This document shows positions 33,355 to 42,561 of a DNA stretch of 57,250 nt, piece after piece. The position numbers and the translations under genes were made by a program. A model generated the notes under the pieces. It searched no databases. It saw only the letters and a list, made by a program, of their open reading frames with translations, and was not told the DNA's origin. Every line of letters starts with the position of its first letter. Position 1 is the stretch's first letter. Origin of the DNA: Gammaproteobacteria bacterium (lineage in GTDB: Bacteria; Pseudomonadota; Gammaproteobacteria; Steroidobacterales; XN24); the NCBI GenBank assembly GCA_029287575.1, contig JARFQW010000202.1, forward strand, positions 1 through 57,250, read 5' to 3'.

Positions 33355-33573
33355 ATGATCCGGATCGCCGCATTGCTTGGATTGCTCACGCTCACCGGCT
33401 GCTCGAACGTGCAGCCCTGGGTCATGCCCTATGAACGCGAGGCGCTTGCCGATCCGCTGATGTCCTATTCGCGCGATCCCATGATGGACAAGCATCGGCA
33501 GCACGTGTTCGACGTACGTGCGGGTGCGCGGGGCGCCGGCACCAGCCAGGGAGGGGGCTGTGGCTGCAACTGA
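33355..33573 (+). CDS. DUF4266 small lipoprotein
   Basis: A 72-residue lipoprotein: MIRIAALLGLLTLTGC with lipobox L-T-G-C, then VQPWVMPYEREALADPLMSYSRDPMMDKHRQHVF and a glycine-rich tail ending GGGCGCN. The terminal C-x-C-N is conserved in DUF4266. It starts 2 nt after the thioredoxin and overlaps the DUF3570 gene, its usual neighbour. The C-terminal cysteines may be substrates of the neighbouring thioredoxin. Function unknown. Confidence 0.85.
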   Translation: MIRIAALLGLLTLTGCSNVQPWVMPYEREALADPLMSYSRDPMMDKHRQHVFDVRAGARGAGTSQGGGCGCN

Positions 33574-34657
33574 CCTCATGCGCCGCATGGCCGCGCCGCT
33601 GCTGATGGCGGCCGCCGCCAGCCTCTCCGCCGCGACCCTGCCCGAGGACCGCGCGGAGGCGATGTACCACTCCTACAACGGCGGTGGCGTCGAGGTGGAC
33701 GGCCCGGCACTGGAAGCCCGCCAGAAGATCGGCAGCCAGGTGTCGGCCTCGGCCAACTACTACGTGGACAGCATCAGCGCCGCGTCCATCGACGTGGTGA
33801 CCAGCGCCAGCCCCTACACCGAGCAGCGCACCGAATACGGCATGGGCTTCGACTGGCTGTATGGCAATGCCCTGATGAACGTGGGCTATTCCAACAGCGA
33901 CGAGAGCGATTACACCTCGGACACCTACACGCTGGGCCTGTCCCAGACCGTGTTTGCCGGCATGACCACGCTGAGCATGGGCTATTCCCACGGCGACGAC
34001 GTGGTGGAGCGCGTGGATACGGACTTCGAAGACTCGGTGGACCGGGACCAGTTCCGGCTGGGCATGTCCCAGGTTGTGACGCCGACAATCATCGCGTCGG
34101 TGGACTACGAAGCGATTACAGAGAACGGGTTCCTCAACAACCCCTACCGCTCCGCACGGATTCTCGGTGCGCAGGTGCCGGAGCAGTATCCGCGGACCCG
34201 CACCAGCCAGGCGGTGTCCGTGGGCGCAATGAAATCCCTGGGCGACCGCAAGAGCGCGGTCTCCGCCTCCTACCGGTTTTTCGACGATACCTGGGACATC
34301 ACGGCCCATACCCTCGAAGCCGGCTACAGCCGCTATGTCGGCAGCCGCTGGATCGTGGATCTCAAGTACCGCTACTACACCCAGAACGCCGCCTCGTTCT
34401 ACAGCGACAACTTCGACCGGGCCTATCGATACATGGCGCGCGACAAGGAGCTGTCCACCTTCGACAGCCATGCCGCAACGGCCCGTCTGACCTGGAACGT
34501 GTTCGACGGCCGCAACAGCGGCATCACCAAAGGCAATGTCGGCCTGTCCTGGGAATACCTGTATTTCACCTACGACGACTTCACCGATATCCGTTCGGGA
34601 GACCTCTATGACTTCGACAGCCAGGTCCTGCAGCTGTACTTCTCCGCCTGGTACTAG
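33560..34657 (+). CDS. DUF3570 outer-membrane beta-barrel
   Basis: A 365-residue exported protein. The GTG start is preceded by GGGAGGGGG; the signal peptide is LMRRMAAPLLMAAAASLSAA. Barrel strands recur (YNGGGVEVDGPALEARQKIGSQVSASANYYVDSISAASID opens the family, and FDSQVLQLYFSAWY closes with an aromatic residue). ITAHTLEAGYSRYVGSRWIVDLKYRYYTQ is a typical hairpin. DUF3570 proteins are predicted outer-membrane channels of unknown cargo. Overlap with DUF4266 shows coupling of this pair. Confidence 0.85.
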   Translation: MAATDLMRRMAAPLLMAAAASLSAATLPEDRAEAMYHSYNGGGVEVDGPALEARQKIGSQVSASANYYVDSISAASIDVVTSASPYTEQRTEYGMGFDWLYGNALMNVGYSNSDESDYTSDTYTLGLSQTVFAGMTTLSMGYSHGDDVVERVDTDFEDSVDRDQFRLGMSQVVTPTIIASVDYEAITENGFLNNPYRSARILGAQVPEQYPRTRTSQAVSVGAMKSLGDRKSAVSASYRFFDDTWDITAHTLEAGYSRYVGSRWIVDLKYRYYTQNAASFYSDNFDRAYRYMARDKELSTFDSHAATARLTWNVFDGRNSGITKGNVGLSWEYLYFTYDDFTDIRSGDLYDFDSQVLQLYFSAWY

Positions 34658-34661
34658 CGGC

Positions 34662-35234
34662 ATGCGCAGCAAGGACGGAAAGCGCGGCGCTGTATCGGTC
34701 CGTACTCCGCGGCTTCCCCTGGTTCTGGCGGCGCTGATCCTGTCAGCGAGCGGCCAGGCCGCGGCCACGGAAGCGAACCCGTCCCCCCTGGCCGGGCTGG
34801 ACGCGGAAGTGCAGGCGGTCAAGCAGGATGCCCTGGCACTGAACCGGGATCTCTTCATTCTGGAAGAGGAGCTTCTGTTTCCGGCCAACACGCAGGTCGC
34901 GGTCTACCTGTCCATGGACGTGGGTCAGTTTTTCGGCCTCGACGGCGTGGAAGTGTCCATCGACGGCAAGCGCGTATCCAAGTTCCTCTACACGGAACGT
35001 CAAGTCGACGCCCTGCATCGGGGCGGCGTCCATCGCCTCTATCTTGGCAATCTCAAAGCCGGGGAGCACGAACTCGTGGGTGTCTTCACCGGGCGCGGTC
35101 CCCAGGGTCGGGACTACCGGCGGGCCACCAGCGTGACGTTCGAAAAGCCCCTGGGCGCCCAGTTCGTGGAGCTGGTCATCACTGACAGCATGGCCCGGCA
35201 GCAGCCGGAGTTCATGGTCAAGATCTGGGAGTAG
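34662..35234 (+). CDS. Periplasmic protein of unknown function
   Basis: A 190-residue protein with a signal peptide (about 18-36, LVLAALILSASGQAAA). A short helical stretch (LAGLDAEVQAVKQDALALNRDLFILEEELL) is followed by a beta-rich domain (NTQVAVYLSMDVGQFFGLDGVEVSIDGKRVSKFLYTERQ and HRLYLGNLKAGEHELVGVF) that looks immunoglobulin-like. I do not recognise a family. It lies 4 nt after DUF3570 and 3 nt before a TPR gene, so it is part of the operon and may connect barrel and TPR components. Confidence 0.65.
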   Translation: MRSKDGKRGAVSVRTPRLPLVLAALILSASGQAAATEANPSPLAGLDAEVQAVKQDALALNRDLFILEEELLFPANTQVAVYLSMDVGQFFGLDGVEVSIDGKRVSKFLYTERQVDALHRGGVHRLYLGNLKAGEHELVGVFTGRGPQGRDYRRATSVTFEKPLGAQFVELVITDSMARQQPEFMVKIWE

Positions 35235-35237
35235 GTC

Positions 35238-37133
35238 TTGGCCCGCAGCCCGCACCGCAGCCTGTTCGCAAGGGGCCCTTTTTTCGGGCTGCTCCTTGTG
35301 TGCGCGTGGGCCACGGGGGCGGTCGCCAGCGACAAACCTCCCGAGGCTGCCCAGGACCTGGCCTGGGGTGAGGTGCTGTTCCATTTCTATCAGGCCGACC
35401 ATGTGCCCGCCATCACGCGGATACTCGTTGCCGAGGAACGTGATGAGTACGCGCACCATGGCGAGGAATCCGATCTGGTGCTCGGCGGCCTGTATCTGAA
35501 CTACGGCCTGCACGAAACCGCCGGCCGCATCTTCGAGTCGCTGCTGGACGAGTCGCGCGATCCGGTTACCCGTGCCCGTGCCTGGTACTACCTGGCACGT
35601 ATTCGCCATGAGCGCGGCTATCAGGACGAGGCCCTCGCTGCGCTGGCACGCATCGGTTCCGGCCTGCCGGAGCGCTATGTCGTGGCCGAGGTGGATCTTA
35701 AGGCTCGGGTCCTGATGGCCCTGGAGCGCTACGAGGAGGCGATCGTCCTGCTCGAGTCCAGCCGGCTTCCCGGGATCTGGCAGCAGTATGCCTGGTACAA
35801 CCTGGGTGTTGCGCTGATCCGGGCCGGGCAGGCGAAGCGCGGCGTCATGTTCCTCGATCGGGTCGGCGTGTACGACGGCGACGATGCCGGCGGCGAGGAA
35901 ATACTCGCGCTGAAAGACCGGGCCAACCTGGCGCTGGGCTACGCGCAGCTGGCGGCGGAGGACGTGGATGGGGCCAGAAAAGCCCTGGACCGGGTGCGCC
36001 TGGAAGGGCCGTTCGCAAGCCGGGCCCTCTTGGGTGCCGGCTGGGCGGATACCCAGGCCGGTGACTATCGGGCGGCGCTTGCTCCGTGGAGGGTGCTGAC
36101 CGAACGTGACCCACTGGATGCCGCCGTGCAGGAATCCCTGCTCGCCTTGCCCTATGCCTACGCCCAGCTGAGTGCCGGCCGCCAGGCCGTCAGCGGCTAC
36201 CGGGTCGCCATCGACGGGTACGAGCAGGAGCTCGTCCGGCTCGACGCGGCGGCCGTGGCCGTTCGCGCCGGTGAGCTGACCTCGGCCCTCGACGTGCTGC
36301 GGGACGAAGGCGCCATGGGCTGGGCCTCGGAGCTCGACCAGGTCCCCGACTCCGCTCTGGGACGTTACCTTTATCCCCTCATGGCCGGTCACGCCTTCCA
36401 GGAGTCCTACAAGAATTTCCGCGATCTCCAGGAGCTGGACCAGCGACTGTCTCGCTGGCGCGACAGTCTGGATACTTTCCGGGACATGCTGGACGCTCGC
36501 AGGCAGCGGCTGGCAGGCCGTCTTCCCGCCGCCCGCGCATCGCTGGATGTCACGTCGCTCGACACGCTGATCGAGCGTCACGAGAGGCTCAGCGCCGAGC
36601 TGGAACGGGTTCGCGCCGAAACAGACGTTGCGGCTCTGGCCACGGCAGAGGAGCGCAAATTGCAGGCACGCCTGGATCGCGGGGGAAGCCTGCTCGCAGC
36701 GCGTCCCGGACATCCCATGCTGCGGGACCTGGAGGATCGCCACCGGCGCCTATACGGTCTGCTCTACTGGCGGATGCACGAAGCCTTTCCCGAGCGGCTG
36801 CGAGAGGCCGAGAAGGCCAATCGGCAAACCGCCCGCGCGCTGGCTGAAAGCGCCGAACGGCGCGCGGACATCGAAGCCTCGGTGAACGCCGGTGTGGAGA
36901 GGCTGGCGCCGCTGGCACAGCGCATCGATGTCGCCGATGGCCGGGTCGATACGCTGCGCGGACGCACCCGGGAGCTGCTCGCCGCGCAGGAGCGCGAGCT
37001 GGCGGCGCTGGCGCTGGCCGAGCTCAACCGTCGCCGCGGCCGGGTCAAGGCCTACCTGGGTCAGGCCCGCTACGCACTGGCCGCCAGCTACGACCGGGCC
37101 GCCCGGGTCGCGCCCGGGGAGGAAGCACCGTGA
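35238..37133 (+). CDS. Exported TPR protein with C-terminal coiled coil
   Basis: A 631-residue protein. The TTG start has GGGAG 7 nt upstream; the signal peptide runs to about 31 (FFGLLLVCAWATGAVAS). Residues 40-400 contain helical TPR-like repeats (YYLARIRHERGYQDEALAALARI, YNLGVALIRAGQAKRGVMFLDRV, GWADTQAGDYRAALAPWRVL). From about 410 to 620 the sequence is strongly charged and heptad-like (LQELDQRLSRWRDSLDTFRDMLDARRQRL), predicting a long coiled coil. Suggested role: a periplasmic scaffold spanning the space between inner and outer membrane parts. Confidence 0.75.
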   Translation: MARSPHRSLFARGPFFGLLLVCAWATGAVASDKPPEAAQDLAWGEVLFHFYQADHVPAITRILVAEERDEYAHHGEESDLVLGGLYLNYGLHETAGRIFESLLDESRDPVTRARAWYYLARIRHERGYQDEALAALARIGSGLPERYVVAEVDLKARVLMALERYEEAIVLLESSRLPGIWQQYAWYNLGVALIRAGQAKRGVMFLDRVGVYDGDDAGGEEILALKDRANLALGYAQLAAEDVDGARKALDRVRLEGPFASRALLGAGWADTQAGDYRAALAPWRVLTERDPLDAAVQESLLALPYAYAQLSAGRQAVSGYRVAIDGYEQELVRLDAAAVAVRAGELTSALDVLRDEGAMGWASELDQVPDSALGRYLYPLMAGHAFQESYKNFRDLQELDQRLSRWRDSLDTFRDMLDARRQRLAGRLPAARASLDVTSLDTLIERHERLSAELERVRAETDVAALATAEERKLQARLDRGGSLLAARPGHPMLRDLEDRHRRLYGLLYWRMHEAFPERLREAEKANRQTARALAESAERRADIEASVNAGVERLAPLAQRIDVADGRVDTLRGRTRELLAAQERELAALALAELNRRRGRVKAYLGQARYALAASYDRAARVAPGEEAP

Positions 37134-39928
37134 GCGCCGGTCCGGTCACCACCTTGCTGGTCATGACGGGGCTGTGGCCCTTCGGGGGCGGCTCCGAGGC
37201 CCCCGAGCCCCCGACCGTCGGCAGTCTGTCGGTGGAAGACGTGGTGGTGCAGGAGCAGGCCCCCGATCCGACCGACGCCGCCCGAGCCATGGAAGCCTAC
37301 GAACGATTTCTGAAGGATGCGGATCCCGCCCAGGAGGATCTGGTTGCCACCGCCATTCGCCGGCTCGCGGACCTGAGCCTCGAAGCCGGCGAAGAGCTGC
37401 AGCTCACGGAGGGCCTGTCACCGGACGCCGAAGCCCGTCTGGCAAAAGCCGTGGAGCTCTACGAGCATTTGCTGGTGAGTTATCCGGAGCACGCCGAAAG
37501 CGACCAGGTCCTCTATCAGCAGGCGCGCGCGCTGGAACTCTTGCAGGATCCGGTGGCGGCCCAGGCCGCGCTGGATCTGGCGGTCGCCGTCAGACCCGAC
37601 GGTGCGCTGGCGGCCGAGGCCCAGTTCCGCCGCGGCGAGGCGTTCTTTCTCAACAAGGACTGGACCCGCGCCGAGGATGCCTATGCCCGGGTCATCGAGC
37701 TGGGCCCGGAAACGGCCTTCTACGAGCAGGCCCTATACAAGCACGGCTGGAGCCGCTTCAAGCAGTCACTGCACCAGGAGAGTCTGGATTCGTTTTTCGC
37801 GGTACTCGACCGTCAGCTGGTAGAGGGGGGCCGGGTGGTTGCCGTGGAGGACCTTCCGAAGGCACGCCGCGAAACCGTGGAGGATGCGCTCAGGGCGATC
37901 TCCATCGGGTTCACCTACCTGGAGGGCCCGGACTCCCTTGACGCCTATCTCAACCAGCGTGACGGGGTGACCCCTTACGAGGCGTTGTTGTACCAGAACC
38001 TTGGCCGGCTCTACCTGGGCCAGGAGCGCTACCACGACGCCGCCCGAACCTACCACGCCTACGTGGAGCGGGCGCCGCTGGCGGACGATGCACCGGCCCT
38101 GCAGACGGCGGTGGCGAACGCGTTTGCCGCCGGAGGCTTTCCGGAGCAGGTGCTGGAAGCGAAGGTGGAATTCGTGGAGCGCTTCGGCTTCGACGGCGAA
38201 TGGATGGCCGCGCGTGGCGGCGACGCTCCGGAGGGCGTTCGCGAGTACCTCAGGGAGACGCTGGGCGAGCTGGCCCGTCACTACCACGCAGTGGCCCAGG
38301 CGTCGGAGTCCCCGGACGACTACGCGGTGGCGGCCGGTTGGTACCAGCGGCGCCTGGACGGATTCCCGGCCGATCCGGAGGCGCCGGAGTTTGCCTTCCT
38401 CCTGGCCGAGGCGCTGGACGACGGTGGCCAGACTCTCGCCGCGGCCGCGGCCTATGAGCACATGGCCTACACCTATGGCGATCACGAGCGGGCGTCCGAG
38501 GCGGGCTACGCTGCGGTGCTCGCGTACCGACGGGTGGCCGACGCGGATGGTCAGGATCTGTCGAGACTGGCGGCGATCGACGCCGGCCTCCGCTTCGCCG
38601 ACGGTTTCGGTAACCACGAACAGGCCGTGGCGGTGCGTGCCGATGCGGCCGAGGCGCTCTTCGAGTCAGGCGATCTGGTCCGGGCTTCCACGCAGGCCCG
38701 GCGACTGGTAGCCATGGATCCCCCGGTGGACAGGGTCTTTCGACGCACCGCGTACCTCGTGCTCGGTCACGCCAGCTTTGATACCGGCGCCTATGGCGAA
38801 GCCGAAGCGGCCTATCGCGAGCTGCTGGTCATCGTTTCCCGCGACGATGAGGTCTTCGCACCCGTCCGGGAGCGGCTGGCCGCCAGCGTCTACAGCCAGG
38901 GGCAGGCCGCGGCAGCCGCCGGCGACACGACCGCGGCCGTCGACCACTATCTGCGTGTGGCCGCGGAGATTCCCGACAGCCCGATCGCGGCGAACGCCGA
39001 CTACGACGCGGCCGTGCTGCTGATGGGCGCCGGCCGCTGGACCGACGCCACGACGGTGCTGGAACAGTTCCGGTTGCGTTATCCCGAACATGCACTGGCG
39101 GACGAGGTCACGCTGAACCTCGCCCGCACCCGCCTCGAAGGCGGCGACAAGTCCGGGGCCGCCGCGGAACTCATGGCGGTATCCCGGATTGCCAGCGAAT
39201 CAGCGGATGTCCGCCGGGCCGCGCTGTGGCAGGCCGGAGAGCTGTACGGGGAGACCGGCGAGACCGGTCGGGCCGTGGATGTTCTCGAAGCCTATGTGGC
39301 GCAGTACCCGGAACCCTTCGATGCCGCGATGGATGCCCGCCTGAAACTGGCGGAGCTGAACGGCTCCCTCGGCGATACCGCGGGACGCCGCCGCTGGCTG
39401 GAGCACATCATCGAGGCCGATGCATCAGCGGGCGCGGCGCGAACGGCGCGAAGCCGGACGCTCGCCGGCCGGGCGGCTCTCAAGCTGGCCGAACCGGCCC
39501 GGGAAGCGTTCGAGCGCATCGAGCTGACCGCGCCGCTGGAGACATCCCTGCCTGCCAAGAAGGCCCGCATGGAAGAGGCGCTGGCCGCCTACGAGCGGGC
39601 AGCGGGATACGGCATCACCGACGTGACCACCCAGTCCACCTACCGGATCGCCTCCATCTACGCCGAGTTCGGCGGCGCCCTGATGGACTCCGAACGGCCC
39701 CCGGAGCTGGGGTCCCTGGAACTGGAACAGTACGAAATCCTGCTCGAGGAGCAGGCCTATCCATTCGAAGAACAGGCCATCGAGCTGCATGAAGCCAACG
39801 TCGCCCGCACCCGGGAATCGGTCTACGACGAGTGGGTCGTCGCCAGCTTTGACCGGCTGGCCGAGCTGATGCCGGGTCGCTACGCACGCATGGAGGAGGG
39901 AGAACGTCTTGTCGACCTCATCGAATAA
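37130..39928 (+). CDS. Large TPR-repeat protein
   Basis: A 932-residue protein of TPR/Sel1-like repeats throughout (AKAVELYEHLLVSYPEH, AEAQFRRGEAFFLNKDWTRAEDAYARVIEL, ALLYQNLGRLYLGQERYHDAARTYHAYVERAP, ALDDGGQTLAAAAAYEHMAYTYGDH, LVLGHASFDTGAYGEAEAAYRELL). The GTG overlaps the preceding stop (GTGA). The N-terminal VTTLLVMTGLWPFGG is short and weakly hydrophobic, so export is likely but not certain. The architecture parallels the large TPR components (for example GltD/GltE) of Agl-Glt machines, by family resemblance only. Confidence 0.75.
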   Translation: MSAGPVTTLLVMTGLWPFGGGSEAPEPPTVGSLSVEDVVVQEQAPDPTDAARAMEAYERFLKDADPAQEDLVATAIRRLADLSLEAGEELQLTEGLSPDAEARLAKAVELYEHLLVSYPEHAESDQVLYQQARALELLQDPVAAQAALDLAVAVRPDGALAAEAQFRRGEAFFLNKDWTRAEDAYARVIELGPETAFYEQALYKHGWSRFKQSLHQESLDSFFAVLDRQLVEGGRVVAVEDLPKARRETVEDALRAISIGFTYLEGPDSLDAYLNQRDGVTPYEALLYQNLGRLYLGQERYHDAARTYHAYVERAPLADDAPALQTAVANAFAAGGFPEQVLEAKVEFVERFGFDGEWMAARGGDAPEGVREYLRETLGELARHYHAVAQASESPDDYAVAAGWYQRRLDGFPADPEAPEFAFLLAEALDDGGQTLAAAAAYEHMAYTYGDHERASEAGYAAVLAYRRVADADGQDLSRLAAIDAGLRFADGFGNHEQAVAVRADAAEALFESGDLVRASTQARRLVAMDPPVDRVFRRTAYLVLGHASFDTGAYGEAEAAYRELLVIVSRDDEVFAPVRERLAASVYSQGQAAAAAGDTTAAVDHYLRVAAEIPDSPIAANADYDAAVLLMGAGRWTDATTVLEQFRLRYPEHALADEVTLNLARTRLEGGDKSGAAAELMAVSRIASESADVRRAALWQAGELYGETGETGRAVDVLEAYVAQYPEPFDAAMDARLKLAELNGSLGDTAGRRRWLEHIIEADASAGAARTARSRTLAGRAALKLAEPAREAFERIELTAPLETSLPAKKARMEEALAAYERAAGYGITDVTTQSTYRIASIYAEFGGALMDSERPPELGSLELEQYEILLEEQAYPFEEQAIELHEANVARTRESVYDEWVVASFDRLAELMPGRYARMEEGERLVDLIE

Positions 39929-40550
39929 GTACCTCGGGACATCGGGTGCGCGCCGGCCGCGGACTCACGCGGTCTGGCTTGCCGGTGCCGTGCTGGCGCT
40001 CGCCGGCTGCGCCAGTGCGCCGGAGGCACCGCCCGAAGAGATACATCCTCCGCCGGTCGAGGCCATGGCGCAGTTCGAGGCTGCCCTGAAGGCCATGCTC
40101 GCGGAAGACTACGCCACGGCGGAGCCCATGCTGGAGTCCCTGGTGGCGACCTGGCCGGACCTGAGCGGGCCGGCCCTGAACCTGGGAATTCTGTATTCGG
40201 CCACCGGCCGCGACCCGGAAGCCGAAGCGGTCTTTCGCGGACTGATCGCTGAAGATGCGCACAACGCCGTGGTCTGGTCCGAGCTGGCCATCGTCCTGCG
40301 GCGGGGCGGAGATTTTCCGGGCGCCGACGAGGCCTACGCCCGGGCCCTGGAGCTGCAGCCGGACTACGCGAGGGCCTGGCGCAATCGCGGCGTCCTGCTC
40401 GATCTGTATCTGCAGGAACCCGAAGAAGCACTCATGCACTACGAGCGCTACGCCGAATTGACCGGCGGCAGCGACCAGCAGGTGGAAAAATGGATTGCGG
40501 AACTGAGAATGCGCCTGGGCGTCGTCGAATCCCGCGTCGCCGGACGCTAG
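39909..40550 (+). CDS. TPR lipoprotein
   Basis: A 213-residue lipoprotein: THAVWLAGAVLALAGC with lipobox L-A-G-C. Three TPR units follow (FEAALKAMLAEDYATAEPMLESLVATWP, ALNLGILYSATGRDPEAEAVFRGLIAEDA, WSELAIVLRRGGDFPGADEAYARALELQPD). The TTG start at 39909 follows GGGAG and overlaps the previous gene by 20 bp. Its size and design resemble PilF/GltE-type outer-membrane pilotins. Confidence 0.78.
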   Translation: MSTSSNKYLGTSGARRPRTHAVWLAGAVLALAGCASAPEAPPEEIHPPPVEAMAQFEAALKAMLAEDYATAEPMLESLVATWPDLSGPALNLGILYSATGRDPEAEAVFRGLIAEDAHNAVVWSELAIVLRRGGDFPGADEAYARALELQPDYARAWRNRGVLLDLYLQEPEEALMHYERYAELTGGSDQQVEKWIAELRMRLGVVESRVAGR

Positions 40551-40885
40551 TCGTCCTGGCGGTGCTTGCCGGCGGCTTTGCCGCTGCCCCGGTGGCCGCA
40601 GAGGATGCGGCCGGCAACGACACGATCAGGCTTGAGACCACCACGGTGACCGGTAACCGGGAACTGCCCCGGGTCATGGTGATCGTGCCGTGGAAACAGG
40701 CACTGCCCGGGAATCTGCCCGGGCGTCCGGCGGAGAGCCTGCTGGATGAGGCGCTCGCGCCCATCGACCGGCAGGTCTTCCGCCGTCAGCTTGCGTTTTA
40801 CGAGTCGCTGGAAGGCGCACCGGACGCAGAGCCCGTCAAAGCAGGTGATACACAGCAACGGATTGTTGAGGAGTCAGGAGGATAG
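40490..40885 (+). CDS. Small exported protein of unknown function
   Basis: A 131-residue protein. A basic N-region (RRRIPRRR) and hydrophobic TLVVLAVLAGGFAAAPVAA make a signal peptide. The mature part contains TIRLETTTVTGNRELPRVMVIVPWKQALPG and a helical tail. TTTVTGNRELPRV is reminiscent of a short TonB-box-like or POTRA linker but no family is recognised. The start overlaps the TPR lipoprotein by 61 bp, and the stop is 2 nt before the ExbB-like gene, so it is coupled to both. Confidence 0.6.
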   Translation: MDCGTENAPGRRRIPRRRTLVVLAVLAGGFAAAPVAAEDAAGNDTIRLETTTVTGNRELPRVMVIVPWKQALPGNLPGRPAESLLDEALAPIDRQVFRRQLAFYESLEGAPDAEPVKAGDTQQRIVEESGG

Positions 40886-40887
40886 AC

Positions 40888-41529
40888 ATGTACACCACGA
40901 TCGTGAGTTTCTTTCAGCAAGGCGGGGTCTTCATGTACCCCATTGTCATCGTGCTCGGCCTGGGAGTCGCCATCGCCATAGAGCGATGGGTTTATCTCAC
41001 CAAGGCCCGCATGACCAACCAGCGAGTATGGAAGCAGCTGGCGCCGCTCGTGAGCGACGGTAAATACAACGAAGCCCAGGAGATAGCGGGAAAGTCGGCG
41101 TCCGCCATGGGCAACGTTCTGTCCTACGGTCTCAATCGCATCCGCTCGGCTCGCCGCCGTGACGACATCGAGAAGGCCATGGAAGAGAGCCTGCTCGAGG
41201 TGCTTCCGAAACTTGAAAAACGTACGCATTACCTGGCCACGTTCGCCAATATTGCCACGCTGCTGGGACTGCTCGGCACCATCATCGGCCTGATTCGGGC
41301 ATTCACCGCGGTATCGGCTGCCAACCCTGCTGAAAAGGCGGATTTGCTGTCGGCCAGTATTTCAGTGGCGATGAATACGACCGCCTTCGGGCTGATTGTT
41401 GCCATTCCCTTGTTGCTCGCGCACACCCTGCTCCAGACCAAGACCACGGAACTCGTCGACAACCTCGAGATGGCCGCGGTGAAGTTCCTGAACACGGTGA
41501 CTGAACGGGCCCGACCCCAGGGAGCGTGA
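40888..41529 (+). CDS. ExbB/TolQ/MotA-family proton channel subunit
   Basis: A 213-residue inner-membrane protein with three TM segments (about 14-34, 112-138, 152-176). FANIATLLGLLGTIIGLIRAFTAVS and ASISVAMNTTAFGLIVAIPLLLAH are the conserved TM2/TM3 motifs of ExbB/TolQ. AGGAGG precedes the ATG. With the two ExbD-like genes that follow, it would form a proton-driven rotary stator of the TonB/Tol/Agl class. Confidence 0.93.
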   Translation: MYTTIVSFFQQGGVFMYPIVIVLGLGVAIAIERWVYLTKARMTNQRVWKQLAPLVSDGKYNEAQEIAGKSASAMGNVLSYGLNRIRSARRRDDIEKAMEESLLEVLPKLEKRTHYLATFANIATLLGLLGTIIGLIRAFTAVSAANPAEKADLLSASISVAMNTTAFGLIVAIPLLLAHTLLQTKTTELVDNLEMAAVKFLNTVTERARPQGA

Positions 41530-41530
41530 C

Positions 41531-42055
41531 ATGATCGCCCGAAGCCGCAGGCGGCGACACGAGGCGGTGGCCGAGCTCAACATCACCGCGTTTTTGAATC
41601 TCATGGTGATCCTCGTGCCCTTCCTGCTCATCACCGCGGTATTTTCGAGAGTGGCGGTTCTCGAGCTCAACCTGCCCGGACCGTCGTCGCAGACCACTGA
41701 AGCGCAGGAGCAGCAGTTCAATCTCGAGGTGACGGTTCGTGAGGCGGTGATCGACGTCGGTGACCGCCATACAGGCTTGCTGAAGCGTTTTGAGCGGGCC
41801 GCGGACGGCTCGGACTACCGCGCATTGTCCGAGTACCTGGTGGCCAGGGTGAAGAAGGAAAATCCGGACAAGACCGACGCCACTCTGTTGCTGGAGCCGG
41901 ACATTGAGTACGACGTGATTGTGCAGATGATGGACACGCTCAGGGTCGTCAACACCTTCGAAGACGGCATTGCGGCGCAAGCCGAACTGTTTCCGGATAT
42001 CACGATAGGAGATGCCCCGCCACAGACCGGATTCGCGAACGGAGGCGCGCCATGA
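41531..42055 (+). CDS. ExbD/TolR-like subunit lacking the membrane aspartate
   Basis: A 174-residue protein: basic N-tail, one TM (about 17-38), periplasmic domain. The TM reads LNITAFLNLMVILVPFLL; aligned with ExbD (INVTPFIDVMLVLL), Asp25 is replaced by Asn23. That Asp carries the proton in ExbD, TolR and AglS, so this subunit should be proton-inert. It also has a longer middle segment than ExbD. It starts 1 nt after the ExbB gene and overlaps the next ExbD by 4 bp. Confidence 0.88.
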   Translation: MIARSRRRRHEAVAELNITAFLNLMVILVPFLLITAVFSRVAVLELNLPGPSSQTTEAQEQQFNLEVTVREAVIDVGDRHTGLLKRFERAADGSDYRALSEYLVARVKKENPDKTDATLLLEPDIEYDVIVQMMDTLRVVNTFEDGIAAQAELFPDITIGDAPPQTGFANGGAP

Positions 42056-42561
42056 AACAGTTCACCCGAGCAGCGCGGATGGACCGGCATCACGAGCGCA
42101 ACAAGAAAAATCCGGGCCTGAACCTGGTATCGCTCATGGATATCTTCACGATCCTCGTGTTTTTCCTCCTGGTGAATTCCTCGGATGTTCAGGAGTTGCC
42201 GAGCGCCAAGTCCATCGAGATGCCCGAATCGGTCTCCGAGCAGAAACCCAGGGAGACCGTCGTCGTGCTGGTTTCGAACGAGCAGATCCTTGTTCAGGGT
42301 GAACCGGTCATGTCCGTGTCCGACGCGCTGAAAATCAAGGGCAACGTCATCGACCCGCTGGCCGCGGCCCTGGACGCCCAGGCACGCCGGCTGATACGCG
42401 CCGATGATTCCGGCGGCGCGTCCCGCGAGGTGACCATCCTCGGCGACAAGTCCGTACCGTACCGGCTCTTGCGCAAGGTCATGGCCACATGCACCGATGC
42501 TGACTACGGCAAGGTTTCGCTGGCGGTCATGCAGAAAGCGCCCGAGAGGGCAGAGTCATGA
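42052..42561 (+). CDS. ExbD/TolR-like subunit with membrane aspartate
   Basis: A 169-residue protein: basic N-tail (MDRHHERNKKN), TM reading LNLVSLMDIFTILVFFLLV with Asp30 at the conserved proton-carrying position, and a periplasmic domain with the terminal ExbD motif VPYRLLRKVMATCTDADYGKVSLAV. Together with the Asn-bearing paralogue upstream it could form an asymmetric ExbD pair inside an ExbB ring. Both ends overlap neighbours by 4 bp (ATGA). Confidence 0.92.
   Translation: MKQFTRAARMDRHHERNKKNPGLNLVSLMDIFTILVFFLLVNSSDVQELPSAKSIEMPESVSEQKPRETVVVLVSNEQILVQGEPVMSVSDALKIKGNVIDPLAAALDAQARRLIRADDSGGASREVTILGDKSVPYRLLRKVMATCTDADYGKVSLAVMQKAPERAES

Noticed and set aside
34662-35234. Assignment of this protein to a named Glt component
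   Set aside because: Only a signal peptide and a beta-rich domain are visible; there is no family signature to support a specific name.
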